From Pseudo-nitzschia pungens (taxonomy: Eukaryota > Bacillariophyta > Bacillariophyceae > Bacillariales > Bacillariaceae): a stretch of 64,000 nt of DNA. Both the position numbers and the translations under genes were made by a program. Below the pieces are notes generated by a model. That model saw only the letters and a list, made by a program, of their open reading frames with translations. It was not told where the DNA came from and ran no database searches. How positions within the stretch are numbered: position 1 is the first letter of the stretch; the number at the start of each line of letters is the position of its first letter. Positions 1 through 10,205 of this stretch are shown in pieces. The stretch covers positions 1,860,001-1,924,000 of the forward strand of contig CM074762.1 in the NCBI GenBank assembly GCA_037355855.1, read 5' to 3'.

Positions 1-656
1 AGCAGCTGTTTCCAGTCCCATTGCCACATTCAGTCAGTGGAGACTATCAAATTTCATCGTTTTGATTGTAAAATGCATCACTGATGAGACCAGAATCCAC
101 TATGGATCCGCTGCCGGTACGGTACGGATACTTGTATCCTCTCTTGTGCCACATGCTGATGAGATGATGTGTGACCAACACTCGTAGTCCCGTCGACGAC
201 TCAGAACGTGCGGAGGAAAGTTAGAATTAGATAACTACTTCTATTTTTTACTCCGCAACAGTAACCTTATTTCATTCGTATGACCTGTAGAAAACAATCC
301 ACCGGTTTTTTTGAAAGATTTCCCATCCACTCCAGATCTACAAGCAATTATTGTCTATTGTTGCGAATTGCCGGATTGTGTACGACAACTTCGGTGTTCG
401 TCGCACTAGAACCTAGCACCAAAACAAATCCTCTTTTCCGGACGAGTCAATGGCAAAGAGAGATGTAACATACATGCAAGCAAAATTCCGACACTCATCA
501 ATAGCTTGGAAAGAATAGGACGCAACTCTCCATAGGCTGTGTGCTTGTCCTTGTGTGTGTTTGTGTGGAGGGGCGGGGGGGAGAGAGAAGCACTCGTTTC
601 TAGAGTGTCGAAACGTCCAACCAAAACGGGGTGTGGGACTTCCGCTTGATTGCACC
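1..656. other. Gene-free left flank
   Basis: No open frame here has a recognisable product. The stretch ends in the probable 5' leader of the AlkB-like gene, which contains a T/G-rich run and a G-rich run near 546-585. The few frames longer than 60 codons have no similarity I recognise and no good start context. Confidence 0.5.
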
Positions 657-1820
657 ATGGAAGCTCGAAAACGAAAACACGGAGATCATCCGAACAATAA
701 TCCCACGCGCTCTACCGATAAAGAAGTTCCGCGGCAACCAAAAGATCTCTCGGCGGAACAAAGGGCGCTCGCGCAATCCGAGGCCGAAGATCTGGACGAT
801 CTGAAACTCATCGCATCCGAGGCAATCCCTATCGAATTCGACAATCGCACCGGCCGGCCGATTCCCGGTCCGCAAAACCGCAGCAACGACAAACCGATCG
901 AGGGCATCCTGAAGCTATCCCGGGACATGCTTCTGAAACACGACAAGGATCTCTTAACGGAACTGAAACAAATCCACGGCATCGTCAAACGCCGAGTCCG
1001 TCTCGACAAAATGGTTCCCTGGGCGGGATTGGGTGGCGACACAACCCGTCTTCGTGCCTTTGGCTTTCTGGGAGCCGACGCCCTGGCCCGCTTGGACAAT
1101 TCGGGGGCGGTCCGGCTCCACGCACCCGAAAAGCAGGGCGCGGAAGCCCTGGAGGACGAGAGAGCGAACCGCAGAGCTATTTGCGTGTTGCATCCGACCC
1201 GTGAGCGCCTGCTCGGAAACGGCACGGACCGGGACACGGGAGGAGGGAACCGCCCGCTAAAACCCGGAGCAACGCTTGCGACGAAACGAACACGGAGGAC
1301 GGTCAACCCGACGTTGGTGGCGGACAAGCTGTGCGCCGCGATACTTGCGGGCAACCAGGTGGGGATTCCCGAATCCGGGTCGACCGTGCCGACGAGTGCG
1401 GTGTTGTCCTCCGAGGAACTCATTGCCTATCAGACCAATCTCCACAACGGTGCGAAGCATCTGGGGGCGCATCTCGATGCGCCGCTGCACGAAGGCTTTG
1501 GAAAAGTGATCGTGACGGTGGCGATCCGGGGAAGTGCCACCATTCTGTTGATCGGAAAGGGAGACGACGTTGACGACGACAAGGACGACGAATCGGAACA
1601 ACCAGCGTGGAAATTCCGCGTAGAAGAGGGAGAAGCCTATGTATTGTCCGGGAACGCGAGAAACATATGCCTCCATGCAGTCCTGGCGGACGACAACGTG
1701 GACCGGAGTACCGATGGCGGCGGCGGAGGGGACCGAGAATCGCTGAACCTTCGCTTTGGGATTCATACCATCGAGGAAGCCGAGAATGAGATCAAGCGAC
1801 ACTGGCCAGATCTCTGGTAG
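657..1820 (+). CDS. AlkB-like 2-oxoglutarate/Fe(II) dioxygenase
   Basis: Predicted 387-aa protein. The C-terminal part (about residues 250-375) looks like the AlkB double-stranded beta-helix: an HLD iron-binding motif (H272, D274), a distal His (H340, in CLHAV) and an Arg in LNLRFG (R366) placed to hold 2-oxoglutarate. AlkB-family enzymes use iron and 2-oxoglutarate to demethylate DNA, RNA or protein; which substrate applies here cannot be read from sequence. The first 200 residues are charged and match no domain I know. The frame is open 34 codons further upstream, but the ATG at 657 has a good context (gcaccATGg) and begins a basic stretch (EARKRKH) that could be a nuclear signal. An acidic insert (DDVDDDKDDESE) separates the two metal-binding halves. 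It converges on the Sec14-like gene. The superfamily is fairly clear, the subfamily is not. Confidence 0.75.
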   Translation: MEARKRKHGDHPNNNPTRSTDKEVPRQPKDLSAEQRALAQSEAEDLDDLKLIASEAIPIEFDNRTGRPIPGPQNRSNDKPIEGILKLSRDMLLKHDKDLLTELKQIHGIVKRRVRLDKMVPWAGLGGDTTRLRAFGFLGADALARLDNSGAVRLHAPEKQGAEALEDERANRRAICVLHPTRERLLGNGTDRDTGGGNRPLKPGATLATKRTRRTVNPTLVADKLCAAILAGNQVGIPESGSTVPTSAVLSSEELIAYQTNLHNGAKHLGAHLDAPLHEGFGKVIVTVAIRGSATILLIGKGDDVDDDKDDESEQPAWKFRVEEGEAYVLSGNARNICLHAVLADDNVDRSTDGGGGGDRESLNLRFGIHTIEEAENEIKRHWPDLW

Positions 1821-2771
1821 CCTGATATCGTTAAAAACTCCAATCTGATTTAGTGTCGACTAATCTAGATGAATATGGTATCTTGCTTACGCCGAAATGG
1901 ATCACGAGCCGCACTACCAATGCCTATAAATCGTGCTATCGCGGGTGTGGGAGTCCCGGTGACTCGATCAGCATTTTTTTGCATTTGGAGACGAGGCGCT
2001 TCGTTGCTGTGGTTCATGGAGAAAGAAGGATCCCAGCCACAGAGTTTGCCTTCCGATATCGCACTATCGTCAAGTAAACCGTCGCAACAGATGCAAAGTA
2101 TCTATGCCGGTGACACGCCCGACGTCAGAGCCCCAACAATGGCAGTAATTCGGTGAAAAAAAAGCACCAATCCTGAGAGCAGTTTGCTTTGTTATGTTCG
2201 TGGGTATGTTTGGCATGTTTCCCTCAGCGAAAAGCTCGATTGGTGCACGTCAGATGGAGGTTCTCCGAACCAAAATTAAGTTCATCCTACGATCCCCGTA
2301 CGAAACCCATTACGAGGAGGGGTGAAAAATTGACATGCTACAAGCAGTAGTTTCGGTGCAAATTAGGTTCAGAAACCACGTCAAAAACAACATTTATCTA
2401 AGAATCTTGAGTGCGGAATGAATCGCAAATTGGCGGAGTTTTTCGAAAACGGATTCATTTGAATTCATGTGATCAACACTGAAATCCTCTCAATCTATTT
2501 CCTCCGAAGTATTCTGAGACACGACTTTGATCCTGACTTTCTACACTGTCATGATGGCGGTAGCCGCTAAATTTCCCTTGCGGCAGTACACTAGTCTTGT
2601 TACCAATTTGAGGACAAAAATCATTGAGTGGCCCTTTTCTTGTTTCTCCACGACATGATGCTACATCCCTAAGCATGTTGTACAGTTACCTGATCGTTGT
2701 TTGCATTCCGAAGGCTGTAATTTCGTTCACCATCTACGTGCTACGTGTTTGTTTCTTTTGATCAATCCCTT
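1821..2771. other. Gene-free interval between convergent genes
   Basis: About 950 bp separating the 3' ends of the AlkB-like and Sec14-like genes. It should contain both 3' UTRs. I see no coding frame, RNA gene or repeat that I can support. Confidence 0.5.
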
Positions 2772-4391
2772 TCACTTTGTGGCGATACTTACAGCCACCA
2801 AAAAATTGTCTCCTTTGATTCCTTGTTTTGTGTTCACAACAAATGAACCAGCAGGGGCTTTGATGAAGTCTTTGGATGATGCAATTTCGACAGCATAGCT
2901 ATCATCTGCGTTGCCATTCTTCTTATTTTTGCTCGCAGATCTTTGGACTTTGGTAGACTCTACAATTGAATTCCCCCGGTTATCGATAACCGCGATTTCG
3001 CAACTGTTGTTCGATCGGCTGTAAACAACAATGGAATCCACCTTTTCATTGCCAGAAAGTTCAAAAGTGAAGCCCTTGTCCCTTCCACTCATGGTCAAAT
3101 GTTCCACGACGTACCGGACAATGCCTTCCTTATGGGCAAGCTCCTTCTGACGTTTAGCCAAAATTTCCTCGAAAGATTCCCCGGTTCCTCCATAGCTCGA
3201 AAGAAGCTCAAAGGATTCAATATGCTCGAGAAAATCCGATTTTGCCTTGGCGATGGACGAAAAGAAACCAACTTTCTTGACCGTCCTTGGGTCTAGAAGC
3301 TTCTTTAAGACGGCCCATAATACCGAAAACGAAAAAGGTGCGTTCAAAATATACGTTCTATTAACGGTTTCGGGAAAACAGCTCCCGGCGATCGGGCCTA
3401 CCTTCAAAAAATCCATTCCGGTCGTCAATGCCGCGTCGCCATTCAAGTCGATGACGATGATTTTTTCGGACAGTACCACCGTGCTTGAAGCGTCAAACCG
3501 GGTGATTTCCCGTTCCATGGCACTTCGAGTGCCATGATAAAGCCGGTTCCAGACAAAGGGCAATGCGTTCGCTAGATCCCCGACGATGCATTCGATTCCC
3601 GGAAAGTTGATCTCGCCGGCCTTGAAATACACGACGATGGCGCCGTTCTTGCCAATCCCAGAGTGGATCAATGGAAATTGCGTCAAAACGACGGGCAATG
3701 GGCAGCCATTGAATGCCAGAGCGCTGGTGTCGAAGTCTTCGTAAAAGTTGACATTATTTGCAGCGCGCCAGTTTTCGGGCTGGTTCGATTCGCTCATCAT
3801 TTCGAAAACACCGTCAACATCGAAATCACGCGCGCGCAAGAATCGACAGAGAGCAAATGCCTCCGGTTCGTGTGGGTACATTGACATCACCATTTCCTTG
3901 AATGCCGGATCTCTCTTCTTCAATTCATCACGAAATTCAAGACAGATTTCCAATTCGTATTCAGTCAATTCGCCGGGATATCCTCGTCCCTGGGTACCCG
4001 AGGTTTCTGTAGCAAGACGTTCGGAGATAATCATAACCGATTCCCTGGTTGCTCTCGAACTTCCGTTAGATGTCGGTAGAACCGAAGTTCCTCGGGATAG
4101 CAGCCGGCGACTGCTTTCACACAAAAGCAGTGGTAGAGTACCTTGTCGTTCCAGATCTACATCGGCCGGAAGTTGTCGCATGCTTTGAGCGGGAGGATAT
4201 AACATGTCTTCTTGCGGCGGAAATTCATCAATTGCGTCGAAAAAAACGACAGCTTCGGAGTCTTTTCGAACGAACTCAACATCATTGTCGACGTCTAAAG
4301 TTTGTCGGGCGCTGCGAAATCTATCCAGTGGCGTGTCCTCCACCTGGATGGCCTCCTTTTGGGCATAGGCGTTGCAGCAAGCGTTTCCCAT
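2772..4391 (-). CDS. Sec14-like CRAL-TRIO lipid-transfer protein with C-terminal GOLD-like domain
   Basis: Single-exon gene for 539 aa starting at an ATG. The N-terminus MGNACC is a textbook dual-acylation signal: Gly2 for myristoylation and Cys5/Cys6 for palmitoylation, so the protein is probably membrane-anchored. Residues from about 150 to 200 hold the helical CRAL-TRIO-N segment (CRFLRARDFDVDGVFEMM). The lipid-binding domain follows, with IIVIDLNGD and the helix YILNAPFSFSVLWAVLKKLLDPRT typical of Sec14 (part of it quoted as ILNAPFSFSVLW). The last ~110 residues are a beta-rich GOLD-like domain (FTFELSGNEK to VNTKQ). Family members exchange phosphatidylinositol or other lipids between membranes and support phosphoinositide signalling. 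The first ~150 residues are Ser/Arg-rich and probably disordered. Ligand unknown. A large near-perfect hairpin lies about 310 bp upstream. Confidence 0.85.
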   Translation of the reverse strand: MGNACCNAYAQKEAIQVEDTPLDRFRSARQTLDVDNDVEFVRKDSEAVVFFDAIDEFPPQEDMLYPPAQSMRQLPADVDLERQGTLPLLLCESSRRLLSRGTSVLPTSNGSSRATRESVMIISERLATETSGTQGRGYPGELTEYELEICLEFRDELKKRDPAFKEMVMSMYPHEPEAFALCRFLRARDFDVDGVFEMMSESNQPENWRAANNVNFYEDFDTSALAFNGCPLPVVLTQFPLIHSGIGKNGAIVVYFKAGEINFPGIECIVGDLANALPFVWNRLYHGTRSAMEREITRFDASSTVVLSEKIIVIDLNGDAALTTGMDFLKVGPIAGSCFPETVNRTYILNAPFSFSVLWAVLKKLLDPRTVKKVGFFSSIAKAKSDFLEHIESFELLSSYGGTGESFEEILAKRQKELAHKEGIVRYVVEHLTMSGRDKGFTFELSGNEKVDSIVVYSRSNNSCEIAVIDNRGNSIVESTKVQRSASKNKKNGNADDSYAVEIASSKDFIKAPAGSFVVNTKQGIKGDNFLVAVSIATK

Positions 4392-5817
4392 CCTTGCCGT
4401 CGGTTTATTTCACGTGGTCGTTTCCAATTTGATTCTATGATGTTCAAACGATGTGAAAAGATTCGAAGATGCGCTGCGGTGTTTCGGGCAATGTTATATT
4501 TTCGGCGCCAAAGATGCATTCGTCGTCGTCGTTATTGTTGCGTTGCTACACTCTCGGCACTTATGCCAAAATGGGAAAGACAATCGTACTGGTAAGGTTA
4601 ATTACCCTCGTGCGCATGAGATCTCACCATTTTTATCGGTACGAGTATGCGTGAGATTGTCTAATATCTTCCAAAATATCTTCGCCTCGACCGGTACAAC
4701 AAAATTCCTATCAGCTGTCCCCCGGTTCTACATCCCCAACTACTAATTTCTACGGAAACCTGGGGACAGCTGATAGGAATTCTGTAGTACATAAGACTTA
4801 CGAGTACCGTACGGACCCCGTTTGTATCTTACTTGAGTTTGGATGGAATAGACCAGGTCGAGTTCTAAATTCAACAAAAAATGAAGCTTCAAGATAAAGT
4901 TCGTCGTGATAGAAAAACGTTAAAGCTAGTGTACTACGTAGTATTTATTAGCACTGGTTTTCCAATGACGTAGGAGCACATGTAGAAACATTACAATGGT
5001 TGTTTACTAAGTAAACCTTATTTCTCATTTGTTGTTTTTAGATGTTTGTCACCGCTCTACCGAATTACAACACAATAATTTTTACGTTCTACAGTACAAG
5101 TACTTGTAGTAGTACGTGGTCGTATTAGTATCATTGTCAGTTACGTGAAAGGTTCAAGGTTACTTACGGTACATGACCAATTCCAGACACTTTTCCATCA
5201 ACAATTCAAATGCCCTTCTCTTTGATGAAAGCGATAGCAATGATACTGGTAACACAAGCAATAACGGTGGATGTGAAACACAAAAATAAAGGAACCCAAA
5301 AAAAGTATGAAAAAATATTCGAATCCCGACGACGAGCATGCTGGGGGAAACGGAGTGAAAACACTTCGACTACGTAGCCGTTACACTGAAATAAATAATA
5401 ATCTAGTGGAGCTGTCCAGTCGAATTTAACCTTGTCAAACAAAGATCCCGGTGTTCCGTATTACAGCGAAGAAATCAAGAAGAAAATGGCGGGTAGAAAA
5501 ACCAATCATGCTATTATTATTATTTTTTCATTGATGTTCAAAAATGAGATGTGCAGTTTGATGCAGATACTACACAATTTTTTGATGATTGTGTGTAATT
5601 GTACAACAGATCGTATCTGCGTAGTGTCAAAATTCGTCTTCCATTCGTTAGTACAACTGTTTGCCCAACATTGCCGTCACTCGTGGTTCCATTCAAAAAT
5701 TGTATTTCGTTTTCATTTCTCGTGCCTTTATATTGCTTGGTAGTGGCTATGCTTTAATCACCTGTCGTTTTCTGTCGTATTGATGTCCACGTAGCATATC
5801 TTACCATCCACTCTCAA
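4392..5817. other. Gene-free interval with hairpin and dispersed motifs
   Basis: Upstream region of the Sec14-like gene and downstream region of the CRAL-TRIO/DUF6824 gene. It holds a strong inverted repeat (4703-4781) and several short GTAAGGTTA and GTACGAGTA-type motifs. Open frames are short, start at arbitrary codons and are not supported. Confidence 0.5.
4703..4781. repeat. Near-perfect inverted repeat (25-bp arms)
   Basis: Arm 4703-4727 (starts AATTCCTATCAGCTGTCCCC) is the reverse complement of 4757-4781 (ends GGGGACAGCTGATAGGAATT) with one mismatch. The loop is 29 nt. It could be a small MITE, the stem of a small-RNA precursor, or a cruciform regulatory site of the Sec14-like gene. 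Confidence 0.85.
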
Positions 5818-8023
5818 CTATTTAGGCTGCAACATGCGGGATCGGGGGTGGGTTCTCCCGTCGTTGTTGACAATTTTGCGCCGTTTCGATTTGTCCAATT
5901 CCGTGAACATGGTCGTACCACCGCGATCTTTTTGAACCTTCAGTTTTGCTGCCAGTCGTCGCTTGTGATCGTAAAGCGATGTAGCGATGCGATCGTGTAA
6001 ATCAGGACCCTCTTGGATTTCTGTCCAACAGTATCCTCCGCGCAATTTCTTATCAAGTGTCAAGAACCGACCCCCTCGTGCTTGCACTTCATCGACAATT
6101 GATTGACGGATAGCTTTTCTCATCTTACGGTTTTGGAGAGGAGTTCCTTGAACGTATCGCATCAAGGAGCGTTTCATCAGATCAGTGAACTCAATGTTCC
6201 CGTAGTGAGTAACATTCTTCCCTCCCTTGCTGAATAAAACATCATTGATCATGGGATGAATGATTGGCTCTTCACCGTGGTGCAAAAGAAACTCATCATA
6301 TGTTGGGAAAACACAAAAGTCAGTGTGTGGTACTGTTCCAGCTGCACGCTGTTCCTTTTCTTTCTCTTGTCGTTGCCTAATTTTGCCGTTGTAACATCCT
6401 TCCAAAGATTTCATTCTTGATGCATCAAGTGCCTTTCGCGTTCTAATCCATTGCAGATGATGCTTCGTCTTAATACCACCAGTGCTCGTGATCGGCAACT
6501 CTGATACAGGAATTCCGAAGGTCATCAATTTGTATTGCGTTTCCACGGTCAATCCTAATAATTTTAAAACAGTTGAAGATTTCGGTGTCATGAGATCAGG
6601 ACGAAGGTAAACAGTTGAGTGATACGAGATATGAAAGGTGTTGTCTCCGACTCGACAACGCTGTGTCCTTTAGTATCGTTTCGTCCCAAAACGATGGCGC
6701 TCCCAACAACTTACCATCCATATGAATACGTGTTCGGATTCGCTCCTCTCGAGGCATGGCGAGCATCATGACGGCCCGAACAACCTTCATTTTCGGGTTG
6801 TTTTCAGGTAGACAAAAATGAGTACAGGATCTCCGTACTGGACTTCCTTCCCTGTACATGGTATATAGCATTTTATCGTTTGGATCTTGTAGTACTCGAA
6901 GAGCTTCTTCACTTGTGGAGAAGACAAAAATAACACCGCGCCTTTGTGTTTCGATGTCTTCGCTGACGACGGAAAAAATATAGGTGAAAAGTTTGATGAT
7001 CATCGCCATATTATTCCCCGGCCCATCATTAAGGGCGGCTTGGGAAACAACGACTAAACGCCCCGCTCGATCTCTAGATGGTAAGATCTGTAAATATCCG
7101 GACTTCGCGGCGTCTTGACATTCTTTCCCCAAATCTTCGTACATAATTGGGCGTTGTAAAGCATAGCTACCGAAGTATTTCAATAATCCCTCGAGGCAAC
7201 GAAGATATCGGTGTGCGGCCTTCTCGACATCAAACAAATCAGCCCTCAGAAATTTTAAGCGAAAATCTGGGTGGAAGATGTATGAATATAGCAACCGTGT
7301 TCGCGAGTTGACGGTAGCCGCAGAGGGAGACGAACCTTCTTCTTCTACCGCCAGGTAAGACCATATGGAATCATCGTAAGTGTTTCCTACCCTCGACTCT
7401 CCGAAAGGACTGACCAATATCTCTCGTCGTATGGCACGGATTTCTTCTTCAAGGCATTTCAAGGCCTCGGCTATTTTTTCGTCGTTCTCCAGAACGGCAC
7501 AGGTCGAAACGCCGTGAATTTCCTCCTGTACCAAACCGCGATCCGCAACGCTCATTCCTTGAAGTTCCTTTATTATCATTCTATCGACTTCGCTGACATT
7601 GGCTTCATTCATTCGATTCACCTTATCCCTTATCTTCTTATTGGTGCTACTACAGGACGTGACACTTCCAGAGCTGCAGACACTGGTCACAGATGATGGG
7701 TCCCTACCACCAACTCCACGGCTATTTGTAGTCGTATCAGTTACAACAGTATCACAATCATAATCATTTGGTACGAAAGACGCTGCTGTAACCGTTGCTT
7801 CCTCTTCGTCAGTACTGCTGTACGAGGCATCTTTAACACAGGGTCGAGGGGAAAAGCCAGGGTTTCCACTTGCTGATGCTGTCGCTGTCATATGGTCAAT
7901 GTTCACTTCCACATCTTTGGGCACAGCGCTGGAAACTTCTCTTCTGATTCTTGTGACAAGAACATCTTTCGGTTCAGAACAAGTTGGTGGAGAGTGCTTG
8001 GGACAAGAGTCCATCATACCCAT
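5818..8023 (-). CDS. CRAL-TRIO + DUF6824-type domain protein, one intron
   Basis: Two exons, 8023..6715 and 6554..5818, joined across a 160-nt GT-AG intron (donor GTAAGT, acceptor TTATTAG). They give 681 aa. The joined residues (HMDGLTVETQYKLMTFGIP) align with the uninterrupted paralogue at 56285-58147, which supports the splice. The frame opens 5 codons upstream at TTG, so I take the ATG at 8023; ATGs 2 and 3 codons on are alternatives. N-terminal ~170 residues are Ser/Thr-rich and disordered. A CRAL-TRIO-like core follows (FRLKFLRADLFDVEKAAHRYL, in part; LPSRDRAGR). The C-terminal part carries the DUF6824 signature (NDVLFSKGGKNVTHYGNIEF). CRAL-TRIO domains bind lipids; DUF6824 has no known role. 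The fusion suggests a lipid-regulated scaffold, which is inference. Confidence 0.8.
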
Positions 8024-10205
8024 CTCGCAAACTGACAAGTGTTAGAGGGATAAGATAAAATAATGGTCGTTGTTGCTTGTCAATGAGTGTCGACGTCTTT
8101 GGCTCTTTGCAGGATTTTAGTGAATGGAATGCCACACAAACCCCAATCAACCTTGTTCTGGTTCCCTTTTGCTTTTCCGAGGATAACAATGAAACTTGTT
8201 GAGACTTTCGAAAAAGAACAAATGTCGCATGCATTTGATATGAGGATCACAACAAACCAAAAGAGAGCCTGGTCTCGGGAAGATCTATACTTCGGCTTTC
8301 GATTGATTGGATCCTTGTTCCTTTCGAAAAAAAAAAAACGAATTCGGTTCTACTTTGTGTGTAGTTGTGTTTGTACCGTATGTGATGGGCACCTCCAGAA
8401 TGGAAAGATGTAGATTCTATGGCACCGAATATCGGGTCTGCTGATGAATTCACTCCGTCGACAGGGTGGTGAAAAAGAAAGCACACAAAAAATGAAGAAA
8501 GTGGGAGAGGATGTTGGTTGCTAGTCATATTTATATAGGCCTGGAAATGGATTCCCATAATAGCTGAATGTTTAAGGAAGGCTTCATCAATCGAAGTTAC
8601 ATAACGTGATCTAGTTTGAAGATGGATAATAATGATCTGTCGTCTTCAATTAGGCTTAATTTCTGAATTCCGGAAATTCAATATACATTTGGTATTACTT
8701 AATGAGATTGCCTTTCCGAGTTGTCGTTGTTCTGGTCGTAAGATTCAGTATTGGCTCAAAAGCCCTGTTAAAAGGCTCTATTTTGTAATGGCCTATTTTG
8801 TAAAAAAGAATCCTACGCTTATCAAGAAAGCTGCATACAACTTTAGAACAGTCCATAAGAGAAGAAGATAAGTAGAACGTGATCAGACTCACAGGGCCGG
8901 GATTCTCAGTTATAAAAAATCAAAGGTTATCGATAAGAAGAAGAATGTCTGACTCGTACGAAGATGTTTTCGTTTTGAAAGTGCGACTTCTGGGTTTCGA
9001 CATATTCTTGTTGATGTGTGAATGAAAGAGAACTGATTCTAATTAAGTCAAATATTTTTATTTACCAAACTACTATTGCAGGTCTGGGAATACTTATCTG
9101 ATCTGATTTTAGATGTAAAACATTCTTTCGATGCAACCTCAGATAATTCAATTTTTAGATCGTTATATAGAATTAAATACTTAACAGATCTGATTTTGGA
9201 ATTTAGATTTTTAAATGATTTGTCCAAATCAAGTCGTAGTTACATACTCCCTTCATTTTGAACGTACTAGTAGAATCCTAATTCATAAAAATTGATACGC
9301 TGTATTACTTATGGGAATTTTCGTTTCTGTACCACGTCGGTATCTACATAATAGCATCAATCATTCTCAAAGAGAACAACAAACTTCAGAGATTGTTATG
9401 TAGCATATAGTGAAATGTTCCGTGACACATTAAACTTCAACAACAACAATAAATCCTTTCGTTGCCTCGTCCTTGGTCCAACTGTATGATGTCATCCCCG
9501 GAGTGACGGATATCAGCAAAAAAATAATATAAGATGCCTAGCGGATGATTCCATGTGACCAGAAAATAGATTGCGTTCAATTGACTAAGATCCTTAACTA
9601 GGTTACTAAGCAGTCTGTTGCCCTCGTCAAGAATACAGTAAGATCTTACCGGTACCTTGCCAAGGTCCTTCCCAAATACCGGTACGGAACTCGTACCGGT
9701 AGAGGAAGAGGTGAATCTTCAAGATTCATGATTCAAAAAGATTGATTCAATCTTGAGTAAGGTAAGGTTAAATACATTCTCTAGCCTAAGGTTACCGTAA
9801 CCTTACTTCCAGATGCACTTTTGAGATAGTAAAACCTTTACTTCAATCATTCACTGTTATTTGCATCGAAATAGAAGAAGCCTCCTCCTCCTGCTCTCGC
9901 ACAAGGAGACTTGCTAAACAGTTAACAACCAATGCCACGCACAACCAGATATCAAATCATCATTGATAAGCAATCCTGAGATGGGTAAGTTTGATGAACT
10001 AAAAAAAAATAGTGATTCTATTGTTTTACTCTATCTTACTCATCAGCAGTATCAGATTTTATTCATGCATTCAGGTGTGTCACCAAGCGTATAGAATTGA
10101 TTCTTCCCAAACGGTACGCTTAGGTATCCGATAAATTGTAGTTAGTTACTCGTGGCTTCATCATGATTAGTTTGGTCAGATGAAAAAAAATCCAACAGCG
10201 ATTGA
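8024..10205. other. Gene-free AT-rich interval
   Basis: About 2.2 kb with no supported gene. The stretch 9060-9260 is AT-rich with repeated GATCTGATTTTAGAT-like words, and 9640-9800 is dense in CGTACCGGTA and AAGGTTA-type motifs. It includes the promoter of the CRAL-TRIO/DUF6824 gene on the right of 8023 and the 3' flank of the F-box gene. Confidence 0.5.
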
